This document shows, piece after piece, positions 27,001 to 34,890 of a DNA stretch of 63,725 nucleotides. Within the stretch, counting starts at the first letter, position 1, and every line of letters begins with the position of its first letter. Position numbers and translations under genes: made by a program. The notes under the pieces are model-generated. The model had not been told where the DNA came from, made no database searches, and saw nothing but the letters and a program-made list of their open reading frames with translations. The DNA is from Lachnospiraceae bacterium (lineage in GTDB: Bacteria > Bacillota > Clostridia > Lachnospirales > Lachnospiraceae): the NCBI GenBank assembly GCA_024403235.1, contig JAKSSF010000013.1:1-63725 (forward strand), read 5' to 3'.

Positions 27001-27135
27001 AAGGAAAAATATATTCTTCTGCGTGCCGTACAAAAACGTCAGTACTTTCCGGTTTCAAGCGAAGCGCCGAAAGCGGATTAGTACTGCTACGTTTTTGTCG
27101 AGCGAAAGCGTGCCAAAGAAGAATATATTTTCCTT
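27001..27135. repeat. Long imperfect inverted repeat between uvrB and uvrA
   Basis: The outer arms (27001-27020 and 27117-27135) match over 19 bases with a single extra A. Inside, ACAAAAACGT (27030-27039) pairs with ACGTTTTTGT (27089-27098) and AGTACT (27041-27046) with AGTACT (27080-27085), leaving a GC-rich apical part. The transcript would fold into one ~135-base hairpin. It may be a non-autonomous (MITE/REP-like) element or a processing/stability element. No gene lies in 26965-27157. Confidence 0.75.
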
Positions 27136-27157
27136 ACAAACCAGGTGAGGATATAAA

Positions 27158-30061
27158 ATGGCAGAAGTAAAGAAAATGCTCTCCAAGAAGGAATGTATTC
27201 GCATTCGGGGAGCCAATGAACATAATTTAAAAGGGATTGATTTGGATATCCCTAGAAATGAGCTGGTGGTTCTGACAGGATTGTCAGGTTCCGGAAAATC
27301 TTCTCTGGCATTTGATACCATTTATGCAGAAGGACAAAGACGCTATATGGAGTCTATTTCCTCCTATGCCAGACAATTCTTAGGCCAGATGGAAAAACCA
27401 AATGTGGAAATGATAGAAGGACTTTCTCCCGCCATTTCCATTGATCAGAAATCTACCAATCGAAATCCCAGATCTACCGTTGGTACAGTGACAGAGATTT
27501 ATGATTATTTCCGTTTGCTGTATGCCAGAGTAGGTACCCCTCACTGTCCCCAGTGCGGCAGAGAAATTGAAAAACAGACAGTGGATCAGATGATTGACCA
27601 GATTTTGGCTTTGCCGGAAGGCAGCAAGATTCAGATTTTGGCTCCTGTGGTAAGAGGCCGAAAGGGGGAACATGCCAAGGTGATGGAAAGAGCCAAGAAA
27701 AGCGGCTATGTGCGTATCCGTATCGATGGCAATCTGTATGACCTGGATGAAGAAATTAAATTAGATAAAAATATTAAGCATAACATAGAAATCATTGTGG
27801 ATCGTTTGGTAGTGAAAGAAGGCATTCGCTCTCGCTTGTCTGATTCCATTGAAAATGTATTGGGATTAACCGATGGTCTCCTCATGGTAGATGTAATGGG
27901 AGAGACTACCCTAAACTTTAGCCAAAGCTTTTCTTGTCCGGACTGTGGTGTCAGTATTGAAGAAATCGAGCCTAGAAGTTTCTCCTTCAATAATCCTTTT
28001 GGGGCCTGTCCGGTGTGTGCCGGCTTAGGCTATAAAATGGAATTTTCTCCGGAACTAATGATTCCGGATAGAAGACTTTCCTTAAATGATGGGGCCATTT
28101 GTGTCATTGGTTGGCAATCCAGTAATGATAAAAAGAGCTTTTCCCATGCGATGTTACAGGCCTTGGCAACAGAGTATAATTTCTCTCTGGATACACCTTT
28201 CAAGGAGTTATCTCCCAAGGTTCAGGATATGTTGATTAATGGTGCGGATAAAGAAGTGCCGGTATATTATAAGGGCCAGCGTGGAGAAGGAGTCTATCCC
28301 ATTCAGTTTGAAGGTCTGGTGAAAAATGTAGAAAGGCGGTATCGGGAAACCGGTTCAGAATATACCAGACAGGAATACGAAAGCTTTATGACCATTACCC
28401 CTTGTAAAGAGTGTAAGGGCATGCGATTAAAACCGGGGGCATTGGCAGTTACGATTATGGATAAAAATATCTATGAAGTGACAACTATGTCAGTGCGTGA
28501 CCTGCAGCAGTTTTTACAAACCATGACCTTAAGCCCCACCAAGGAGATGATAGGAAAACAGGTGTTAAAAGAAATTCGTGCCAGAGTAGGCTTTTTAATG
28601 GATGTAGGATTAGATTATTTATCCTTGGCTCGTGCTACCGGCTCCTTATCCGGTGGAGAGACTCAAAGAATTCGTCTGGCAACTCAAATCGGTTCCGGTT
28701 TGGTTGGGGTATGCTACATTTTGGATGAACCTAGTATTGGTTTACACCAAAGAGATAATGATAAGCTGCTTGCCACCTTAAAGAATCTGCGAGATATGGG
28801 AAATACCCTATTGGTGGTAGAGCATGATGAAGATACTATGTGGGCAGCAGACCACATCGTAGATATTGGCCCCGGAGCCGGAAGCCATGGTGGTATGGTA
28901 GTGGCTCAGGGAACAGCAGAAGAAATTATGCAGGTGCCAGAGTCCATTACGGGAAAATATTTAAGTGGAGAATATTCTATTCCGGTGCCTAAATCTCGAC
29001 GCACACCTACCGGTCATATTACGGTGAAAAAGGCGGCAGAAAATAACTTAAAGGAAATCGATGTAGAAATTCCGTTAGGCGTAATGACATGTGTGACAGG
29101 TGTGTCAGGCTCTGGAAAGAGTTCTTTGGTAAATGAAATCCTATACAAAACCTTAGCCAGAGAGTTGAATCGTGCCAGAACCATTTCCGGAAAACACGAA
29201 ATCATTACCGGGTTGGAGCAATTGGACAAGGTCATTAATATTGACCAGTCTCCAATTGGTAGAACCCCTCGCTCTAATCCTGCAACCTATACCGGTGTGT
29301 TCGATATGATTCGAGATTTGTTTGCGTCCACAGCAGATGCAAAAGCCAAAGGGTACAGCAAAGGTCGCTTTAGTTTCAATGTAAAAGGTGGTCGTTGTGA
29401 AGCTTGTTCCGGTGACGGTATTATCAAAATTGAAATGCACTTCTTGCCGGATGTGTATGTACCCTGTGAAGTATGTCAGGGTAAACGATACAATCGAGAA
29501 ACCTTGGAAGTGCAATACAAGGGGAAAAATATTTTCGATGTGCTGGATATGACCGTGGAGCAGGCATTGACCTTCTTTGAAAATGTGCCCAGTATTCGAA
29601 ATAAAATCCAGACCTTATATGATGTTGGTCTTTCCTATGTGAAGTTAGGACAGCCTTCTACCACCCTATCCGGTGGAGAAGCCCAACGAATCAAACTGGC
29701 TACAGAACTGAGCAAAAGAAGTACCGGAAAAACCATTTATATTTTGGATGAACCTACCACGGGATTGCATTTTGCGGATGTCCATAAATTAGTGGAAATT
29801 CTTCAAAGGCTTACCGATGGTGGTAACACTGTAGTGGTTATCGAGCATAACCTGGATGTCATTAAAACCGCCGATTACATTATTGACATGGGACCGGAAG
29901 GGGGAGACAGAGGTGGCACTGTAGTAGCCATGGGTACTCCGGAAGAAGTGGCAAAATGTCCTGCTTCCTATACCGGTATCTATGTAAAGAAGATGTTGGA
30001 TAAGGCTGGTCAAAAGACTGACAAAACCAGTAAGGTCAATAAAAAGAGAAAAGAATCATAA
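27158..30061 (+). CDS. uvrA: Excinuclease ABC subunit A
   Basis: UvrA is the ATP-dependent damage sensor that loads UvrB. The 967-residue protein has two ABC ATPase modules: Walker [12 protein letters not shown] near residue 45 and [11 protein letters not shown] near 645, signatures [10 protein letters not shown] and [10 protein letters not shown], and Walker B motifs [11 protein letters not shown] and [11 protein letters not shown]. Zinc-binding cysteine pairs occur in both halves (CPDC...CPVC in the first; CEAC...CEVC in the second). The start has GGTGAGG upstream and gives the usual family length. It is co-directional with uvrB and probably shares the LexA-controlled promoter, with the 135-base inverted repeat between them. 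The C-terminal tail is lysine/serine rich. Confidence 0.96.
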   Translation: MAEVKKMLSKKECIRIRGANEHNLKGIDLDIPRNELVVLTGLSGSGKSSLAFDTIYAEGQRRYMESISSYARQFLGQMEKPNVEMIEGLSPAISIDQKSTNRNPRSTVGTVTEIYDYFRLLYARVGTPHCPQCGREIEKQTVDQMIDQILALPEGSKIQILAPVVRGRKGEHAKVMERAKKSGYVRIRIDGNLYDLDEEIKLDKNIKHNIEIIVDRLVVKEGIRSRLSDSIENVLGLTDGLLMVDVMGETTLNFSQSFSCPDCGVSIEEIEPRSFSFNNPFGACPVCAGLGYKMEFSPELMIPDRRLSLNDGAICVIGWQSSNDKKSFSHAMLQALATEYNFSLDTPFKELSPKVQDMLINGADKEVPVYYKGQRGEGVYPIQFEGLVKNVERRYRETGSEYTRQEYESFMTITPCKECKGMRLKPGALAVTIMDKNIYEVTTMSVRDLQQFLQTMTLSPTKEMIGKQVLKEIRARVGFLMDVGLDYLSLARATGSLSGGETQRIRLATQIGSGLVGVCYILDEPSIGLHQRDNDKLLATLKNLRDMGNTLLVVEHDEDTMWAADHIVDIGPGAGSHGGMVVAQGTAEEIMQVPESITGKYLSGEYSIPVPKSRRTPTGHITVKKAAENNLKEIDVEIPLGVMTCVTGVSGSGKSSLVNEILYKTLARELNRARTISGKHEIITGLEQLDKVINIDQSPIGRTPRSNPATYTGVFDMIRDLFASTADAKAKGYSKGRFSFNVKGGRCEACSGDGIIKIEMHFLPDVYVPCEVCQGKRYNRETLEVQYKGKNIFDVLDMTVEQALTFFENVPSIRNKIQTLYDVGLSYVKLGQPSTTLSGGEAQRIKLATELSKRSTGKTIYILDEPTTGLHFADVHKLVEILQRLTDGGNTVVVIEHNLDVIKTADYIIDMGPEGGDRGGTVVAMGTPEEVAKCPASYTGIYVKKMLDKAGQKTDKTSKVNKKRKES

Positions 30062-30096
30062 AGTTTTGGAAAATCTGTCCGATACAAGTATTACAA

Positions 30097-30139
30097 TGCT
30101 TTGGAATTGCAGGCCTATGGTTTAAACCATTCCAAAGCA
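30097..30139 (+). repeat. Inverted repeat downstream of uvrA
   Basis: TGCTTTGGAAT (30097-30107) and ATTCCAAAGCA (30129-30139) are exact complements; the loop holds the palindrome GGTTTAAACC. No T-run follows, so this is not a simple terminator. The region 30062-30160 is also open in the uvrA frame beyond its stop. Confidence 0.5.
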
Positions 30140-30162
30140 ATGAAAATACAGATGGACCAGGG

Positions 30163-30215
30163 ATGGTATGCTAGGTAGGAAAATGGAATTTTCTACAGAG
30201 TATACCATTTTTTTT
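30163..30215 (+). terminator. Rho-independent terminator of the uvrBA operon
   Basis: ATGGTAT (30163-30169) pairs with ATACCAT (30202-30208). An inner TAGGAAAAT/ATTTTCTA stem extends the hairpin, and eight T follow. Confidence 0.8.
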
Positions 30216-30279
30216 CGATAAACTCAGGGAAGAATTTTTGAAAAAAGGGATGTCTTAGGAAAGGAGAAGTTTATTCTAA

Positions 30280-30301
30280 TATATGACATATATGTCATAT
30301 A
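30280..30301. promoter_or_regulatory. 22-base perfect palindrome upstream of the EF-hand-like gene
   Basis: The sequence from 30280 to 30301 reads identically on both strands, with half-site TATATGACATA. It lies 21 bases before the TTG start at 30323 and just after an AAAGGAGAAG stretch. It is a candidate operator; AT-rich palindromes can also arise by chance. Confidence 0.5.
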
Positions 30302-30322
30302 CAAAGAAAAATATTTCGAAAA

Positions 30323-31438
30323 TTGAAAATAGATTCTGCAACAATAGGAATGGAATCTGCAAGGAGTTATACTTCCTATCGTACCAGGACGGTACAGTTT
30401 CGTGTTCAAATAGGCAGTTTGGAAGCCGGTATAAATCAGGAACCAAACTCTGCCAATGACACAGAAAACGAAGTGGGAGAAGAAGTAGAAGAACTGGAAA
30501 ATCACAAAAATATGCTGCAAAATACCAAATCTGTTTTTCAAATTAAGCAGATAGACTTGGGAGAGGAAAGACGAGCCATTGATCAAATCAGACAGCAGTG
30601 TATTTTGTATTTGTGGTCCCTTTTTTTCGGGCAGCAAAAAGCCAAAGAATTGGCAGAAAAGTATGGTATGTCCGATTACAATACAGGCACTACTTCCATA
30701 CAGCCTGCGGGTCAACCTCTAACCTTGATGGAGGCCACTCCCTTTACAGGCAATGTAATGACCAAAACCGTGACAGAACAGTTTTTATTTGAAGAACAGG
30801 AAAACACCAGCTTTGCCACCAATGGCACAGTGACTACAGCAGACGGTCGAACCATAGATTTCCAGATGAAGGTGAATATGAGCAGAAGCTTTCAGCAGGT
30901 TACCCAGAGCAATGTGACCCAAATTCAAAAAATGTGTGATCCCCTGGTAATCAACTTGAATCAAAATATTGCAAGTCTTTCGGATCAAACCTTTTATTTT
31001 GATTTGGAAGGAGATGGGGAAGTTGAAGAGGTGTCCATGCTAAAGGAAGGAAGCGGATATTTGGCATTGGATAAGAACCAGGATGGTGTGATCAATGATG
31101 GGACAGAACTGTTTGGCACTGCCTCCGGAGATGGCTTTGCTGATTTGGCAAAATATGACCAGGACGGTAATGGTTGGATTGATGAAAATGATGCTGTATT
31201 TGATCAATTAAAAATTTGGGTCCAATCCAAAGAAGGAGGAGCTCTTTATAGCTTAAAAGAACAAGGTGTTGGGGCAATTTATTTGGGCAACCAAAGTACA
31301 GATTTTGGACAGCGAAATTTGGACGGCACAATGGCAGGACAAATCAGAAGCACCGGTCTTTTCTTATATGAAAATGGTGCTGTGGGGAGTGTGCAGCAGA
31401 TCGATTTGGCAAATCAGTCCCTGGAAAAACTGGCCTAA
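30323..31438 (+). CDS. Calcium-binding EF-hand-like protein of unknown function
   Basis: The 371-residue protein has no signal peptide. Near residues 218-300 it has acidic repeats that fit dockerin/EF-hand-type calcium loops (DLEGDGEVEEVS, DKNQDGVINDGTELFG, DQDGNGWIDENDAVF), a pattern seen in many Firmicute proteins of unknown function. The preceding 200 residues are polar, with a coiled-coil-like stretch around residues 50-90. The start is probably TTG at 30323, giving MKIDSATIGMESARSY, the type of N-terminus I recall for this family; no good ribosome site is close to it, so the start is uncertain. A sigma-E-like promoter for spoIID lies just after its stop. Confidence 0.68.
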   Translation: MKIDSATIGMESARSYTSYRTRTVQFRVQIGSLEAGINQEPNSANDTENEVGEEVEELENHKNMLQNTKSVFQIKQIDLGEERRAIDQIRQQCILYLWSLFFGQQKAKELAEKYGMSDYNTGTTSIQPAGQPLTLMEATPFTGNVMTKTVTEQFLFEEQENTSFATNGTVTTADGRTIDFQMKVNMSRSFQQVTQSNVTQIQKMCDPLVINLNQNIASLSDQTFYFDLEGDGEVEEVSMLKEGSGYLALDKNQDGVINDGTELFGTASGDGFADLAKYDQDGNGWIDENDAVFDQLKIWVQSKEGGALYSLKEQGVGAIYLGNQSTDFGQRNLDGTMAGQIRSTGLFLYENGAVGSVQQIDLANQSLEKLA

Positions 31439-31446
31439 TCTCTGAC

Positions 31447-31475
31447 ACATATTACAAGATTTTTTTGCATACATA
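31447..31475 (+). promoter_or_regulatory. Sigma-E-type promoter of spoIID
   Basis: ACATATT (31447-31453), exactly 14 bases, then CATACATA (31468-31475) match the mother-cell sigma-E consensus kmATATT-N14-CATACAnT at 14 of 15 informative positions or nearly so. The start of spoIID is 33 bases downstream. Confidence 0.75.
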
Positions 31476-31507
31476 TAGTAAAAAACTGTGGGACAGACTT
31501 TTGCTTT

Positions 31508-32494
31508 ATGGATAATGGAAAGAATCGGAAAAAGAAGAAAAGAAGAACGCAAGGTATTGGAAAAGAGGATATCTTGGTTCTTCTTTTTTGTTTGATTTGT
31601 TTTCCCTATTTTCTCAGTAATTTTTCTGCTAGAAAACAGCTTCCGTGGGATAGTGTGAAGCCGGATACGGGTGGTGTAACAATACCCGTAAGTTATGCCT
31701 TAGGAGTAAAAAATGTACCCATAGAAGAGTATCTGGTAGGAATGCTGGCAGCCTGTTGCCCAAAGGATGCTGAACCGGAAATGCTAAAGGCGCAGGCGGT
31801 CATTTTACGATCCAGAGTGGCTGCCTATTATGCATCCCAGAAAGAAATGACGGAGATGTCAGAACCATATTGGGATATTTCCGATTGCCGCAGAGAATGG
31901 GGCGGGGAGTGGGAGAGCGCATTGGAAGTTTTTTCACAGACCGTTCAGGATACCAAAGATTTTGTGCTTACATGTAAAGGCAGTATTGTATCTCCACCTT
32001 TCTTTTTCCTAAGCAATGGAAATACCAGAGGGGGGAGTGAGTACAAAAAATGGGGAAAAGAATATGAATACCTAAAGTCTGTTCCCTGCGAAAAGGATGT
32101 ACTTTCTCCTGCATACGAAAATCAGAAAGAATATACCCAAACAGAGTGGGAGGACAGTCTTAAGAAAACCTTTTCCATTACGGGGCTACCGGAAAAAATA
32201 GTTCTTCTGCGGGACGCAAAAGGGTATGTAGACAAAGTACGGCTGGGAGATCTGGAAATAGAAGGCGAAGCCTTTCGGCGTATTTTTCACATTCCTTCTT
32301 CCGATTTTACCTTAGAAACAGTAGATGGGAAACTTTTGATTTCCACAAAAGGGAAAGGTCATGGATTTGGATTTTGTCAAAATACAGCCAATGAACTGGC
32401 AAAACAAGGGCAAACCTTTGAAATGATACTGGCCTATTTTTTTGAAGATTTACAAATAGAGCGAAAAAAGATTTCAGAAATCTCCTTTGAATAA
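31508..32494 (+). CDS. spoIID: Stage II sporulation protein D (SpoIID/LytB domain), altered active-site motif
   Basis: SpoIID is a membrane-anchored lytic transglycosylase that cuts peptidoglycan glycan strands during engulfment. The 328-residue product has a basic N-terminus, one transmembrane helix (~24-42) and the SpoIID domain (VPIEEYLVGML...PEMLKAQAVILRSR; later KGHGFGFCQNTANELAKQG). The usual EMP tripeptide before FxxEALKAQA is replaced by C83-C84-P85, so the glutamate I believe to be catalytic is absent. A strong sigma-E-like promoter precedes it and spoIIQ follows 45 bases later, the arrangement seen in Clostridia. Identity is well supported by domain, promoter and neighbour; activity is doubtful. 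Confidence 0.88.
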   Translation: MDNGKNRKKKKRRTQGIGKEDILVLLFCLICFPYFLSNFSARKQLPWDSVKPDTGGVTIPVSYALGVKNVPIEEYLVGMLAACCPKDAEPEMLKAQAVILRSRVAAYYASQKEMTEMSEPYWDISDCRREWGGEWESALEVFSQTVQDTKDFVLTCKGSIVSPPFFFLSNGNTRGGSEYKKWGKEYEYLKSVPCEKDVLSPAYENQKEYTQTEWEDSLKKTFSITGLPEKIVLLRDAKGYVDKVRLGDLEIEGEAFRRIFHIPSSDFTLETVDGKLLISTKGKGHGFGFCQNTANELAKQGQTFEMILAYFFEDLQIERKKISEISFE

Positions 32495-32539
32495 TTTATA
32501 CAGTTTTTGGAAAACTAGAGAAAAAAGGAGGAGATTTCT

Positions 32540-33355
32540 ATGAGAAAAAAGAGAAATACAGCAAAACATGAAGCAGTGATTATGTTGATTACTAGTGCAA
32601 TGGTTCTGGCGTTACTTACCTTTACCGGTATCGCATTACGAGAAAAAAACGGGAAGGAGAATGGGGACCGGCAGCGTGTAGATTTTAGCAAACTGGAAGA
32701 AAAAAATACAAAAACAGCAAAAAAAGAGCCGGAACTTGCAAAGGCTAACACAAGCAATGCCAAGGCAAAAATGTCTGATTATGTTACAGAGGATCCTTAT
32801 ATTGTAAAAGAAAATACCAAGATAAGCAGAAAAGAATTGTTGGAAATGGGAGACGGTTTGGAAGAAATAGAACCGACGACCAATCTTACGGATTTTGTGC
32901 AGGAAGAAATTCCGATTGAGGAAGCACCCCCTGCTTTTGCATTCACGGAAGAAGATACTTTGCTTTGGCCCGTAGCCGGAAATGTTTTGATCCCCTACAG
33001 CATGGACAAGCCGGTCTTTTTCTCTACCTTAGAGCAGTATAAATGCAGTCCTGCAATGATCATCGAGGCACCTGTGGGGAAAGAAATTGTAGTGGCTGCA
33101 AACGGACAGGTAACTGAGGTTACTAAAAAAGACGAAACCGGAAATACTGTTACAGTCAATTTGGGAAATGGCTATGAAGCTATCTATGGACAGTTGGAAG
33201 GCATTTTGGTAAAAGAAGGCGATTATGTGGAACGAGGCGGTATTATAGGACAGGTGGCTGCACCCACAAAATGCTATGAAGTAGAAGGCAGCAATGTCTA
33301 TTTTGCAGTAAAAAAAGACGGACAGTACTTGGATCCCATGACAAAAATGAATTAA
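32540..33355 (+). CDS. spoIIQ: SpoIIQ-like LytM/M23-fold protein lacking zinc ligands
   Basis: The 271-residue protein has one N-terminal transmembrane helix (~14-35), a charged linker of ~100 residues and a C-terminal LytM (M23) fold (APVGKEIVVAANGQVTEV, VNLGNGYEAIYGQLEGILVKEGDYVERGGIIGQV, YFAVKKDGQYLDP). SpoIIQ sits in the forespore membrane and pairs with SpoIIIAH to form the engulfment channel. The HxxxD pair expected before the AP-G turn is absent, the YAHL histidine is Q (YGQL) and the final HLH is NVY, so no zinc site remains. The start has AAGGAGGAG upstream. Position next to spoIID supports the assignment. A terminator follows. Confidence 0.85.
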   Translation: MRKKRNTAKHEAVIMLITSAMVLALLTFTGIALREKNGKENGDRQRVDFSKLEEKNTKTAKKEPELAKANTSNAKAKMSDYVTEDPYIVKENTKISRKELLEMGDGLEEIEPTTNLTDFVQEEIPIEEAPPAFAFTEEDTLLWPVAGNVLIPYSMDKPVFFSTLEQYKCSPAMIIEAPVGKEIVVAANGQVTEVTKKDETGNTVTVNLGNGYEAIYGQLEGILVKEGDYVERGGIIGQVAAPTKCYEVEGSNVYFAVKKDGQYLDPMTKMN

Positions 33356-33376
33356 AGATTTACACGAAACAGTTTA

Positions 33377-33411
33377 CTGCCATACCTTAATAGGTCTGGC
33401 AGTTTTATTTA
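33377..33411 (+). terminator. Rho-independent terminator of spoIID-spoIIQ
   Basis: CTGCCATACC (33377-33386) pairs with GGTCTGGCAG (33393-33402) with one mismatch, followed by TTTTATTTAT. The remaining 120 bases before the next gene hold only an AT-rich promoter region. Confidence 0.8.
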
Positions 33412-33532
33412 TATAATTATGCGTTATATGCTATTATAGGTGGCATAAGAGATTTACAATAGTGCTTTGGCAAGTCAGCTGTATACGTGATATTTCAGGT
33501 GAAAAAACTTTTTTACAAAATCGGAGGTTAAA

Positions 33533-34768
33533 ATGACATTAAGAGAAGATGCAGACTACATTATCAAAAAAGCGATTCAGAATGTGCTTCCTGATGAAGC
33601 TGTGGCAGCTGCCTTAAAGGATAAGGATTTTGGGAGTGGTCACATTTATGTTGTTGCTGCCGGAAAAGCTGGATGGCAGATGGGTAAAGCCGCTGCGGAT
33701 ATTCTTGGTAATCGTATTACAAAGGGAGTAGTTGTAACCAAATATGATCATGTGAAAGGGGATATCCCTAAAATCATCTGTTTTGAAGCAGGGCATCCTG
33801 TGCCGGATGAAAATTCTTTCAAAGGAACCCAGGCAGCCATTGATTTAGTCAGTGATTTGAAGGCTGAAGATACTGTACTCTTTCTTCTTTCCGGAGGAGG
33901 ATCCGCATTGTTTGAAAAGTCATTGATTTCCGGGGAAGAACTTGCGGATATTACAAAGCAGTTGTTGTCTTGTGGTGCGGATATAGTTGAAATAAATACA
34001 CTTCGTAAGAGAATGTCTGCAGTCAAAGGTGGCAAGTTTGCAGAAATTTGTGCTCCGGCGCAGGTGTTCAGTATCGTATTGAGTGATGTTTTGGGCGATC
34101 CTTTGGATATGATAGCGTCAGGACCGGCTTATCCTGATTCTTCTTCTTGCGAAGATGCTTTGGCTATAGTAGAAAAGTATGATATCAAACTCAGTGAGCA
34201 GGCTTGGAAATTAGTGCAAATTGAAACACCGAAAAAACTGACGAATGTAGAGACCAAGATTACCGGTTCTGTTCGAAATCTATGTTTGGCAGCGGCTGAA
34301 GCTTGTAGAGAACTTGGATATGAGCCAATTATTTTAACAGATCAACTGCGCTGTGAGGCACGAGAAGCAGGTTCATTTTTGGCATCTATTGCTAGGACAC
34401 AGCAATCCTTGAAAAATAATAAAGCACTCGCTTACCTTGCAGGAGGTGAAACAATTGTTCACTTAACAGGACAGGGATTGGGTGGTAGAAATCAGGAACT
34501 TGCATTGGCAGCGGCACCTGGTATTGCGAAGCTGGAGAATACAGCGGTATTCTCCCTGGGATCGGATGGAACCGACGGACCAACCGATGCTGCCGGAGGA
34601 TATGTTGATGGTACTACTCTGGAAATTCTGAATGCTAAGGGTATTGATATATTTGAAGTTCTTAAGAACAATGATGCTTATCATGCCTTGCAGGCATGTG
34701 ACGGTTTGATTGTTACCGGTGCTACCGGAACCAATGTGAATGATGTAGCAGTGCTATTGATGAAATAA
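33533..34768 (+). CDS. Glycerate 2-kinase (MOFRL family)
   Basis: The 411-residue protein belongs to the DUF4147/MOFRL glycerate kinase group, which phosphorylates D-glycerate to 2-phosphoglycerate using ATP. Landmarks are VVAAGKAGWQMGKAA near residue 40, EAGHPVPDENSFKGT, the LFLLSGGGSALFE loop, INTLRKRMSAVKGGKFA, the LSDVLGDPLDMIASGP stretch, and the C-terminal MOFRL block (YLAGGETIVHLTGQGLGGRNQELALAAA; SLGSDGTDGPTDAAGG). Length and motifs are complete. It is a single gene between two terminators, with a GGAGG ribosome site. It would feed glyoxylate- or sugar-acid-derived glycerate into glycolysis. Confidence 0.92.
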   Translation: MTLREDADYIIKKAIQNVLPDEAVAAALKDKDFGSGHIYVVAAGKAGWQMGKAAADILGNRITKGVVVTKYDHVKGDIPKIICFEAGHPVPDENSFKGTQAAIDLVSDLKAEDTVLFLLSGGGSALFEKSLISGEELADITKQLLSCGADIVEINTLRKRMSAVKGGKFAEICAPAQVFSIVLSDVLGDPLDMIASGPAYPDSSSCEDALAIVEKYDIKLSEQAWKLVQIETPKKLTNVETKITGSVRNLCLAAAEACRELGYEPIILTDQLRCEAREAGSFLASIARTQQSLKNNKALAYLAGGETIVHLTGQGLGGRNQELALAAAPGIAKLENTAVFSLGSDGTDGPTDAAGGYVDGTTLEILNAKGIDIFEVLKNNDAYHALQACDGLIVTGATGTNVNDVAVLLMK

Positions 34769-34776
34769 CTTAGTGG

Positions 34777-34816
34777 AAAAGGTCAGATGTCTAAAAGACA
34801 TACGGGCCTTTTTCTT
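34777..34816 (+). terminator. Rho-independent terminator of the glycerate kinase gene
   Basis: AAAAGGTC (34777-34784) pairs with GGCCTTTT (34805-34812), capped by an inner ATGTCT/AGACAT hairpin and followed by T-rich sequence. Confidence 0.8.
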
Positions 34817-34824
34817 TTCTGCAG

Positions 34825-34880
34825 GGTAAATTTAAGATGATTTTTTAGCATCAATATGGTAAACTGATATCGCTTTGGAG
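34825..34880. repeat. Direct repeat, left copy, flanking the restriction-modification island
   Basis: This 56-base segment recurs at 38523-38578 in the same orientation with 52 of 56 positions identical. It carries the GGAG ribosome site of the following gene at its 3' end. The two copies bracket 3.7 kb. Confidence 0.9.
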
Positions 34881-34890
34881 GTATAGTTTT

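Noticed and set aside
30283..30459. A 58-codon frame starting at ATG 30283 over the start of the EF-hand-like gene.
   Set aside because: It is out of frame with the conserved protein and has no recognisable family; kept only as a possible leader in a finding.
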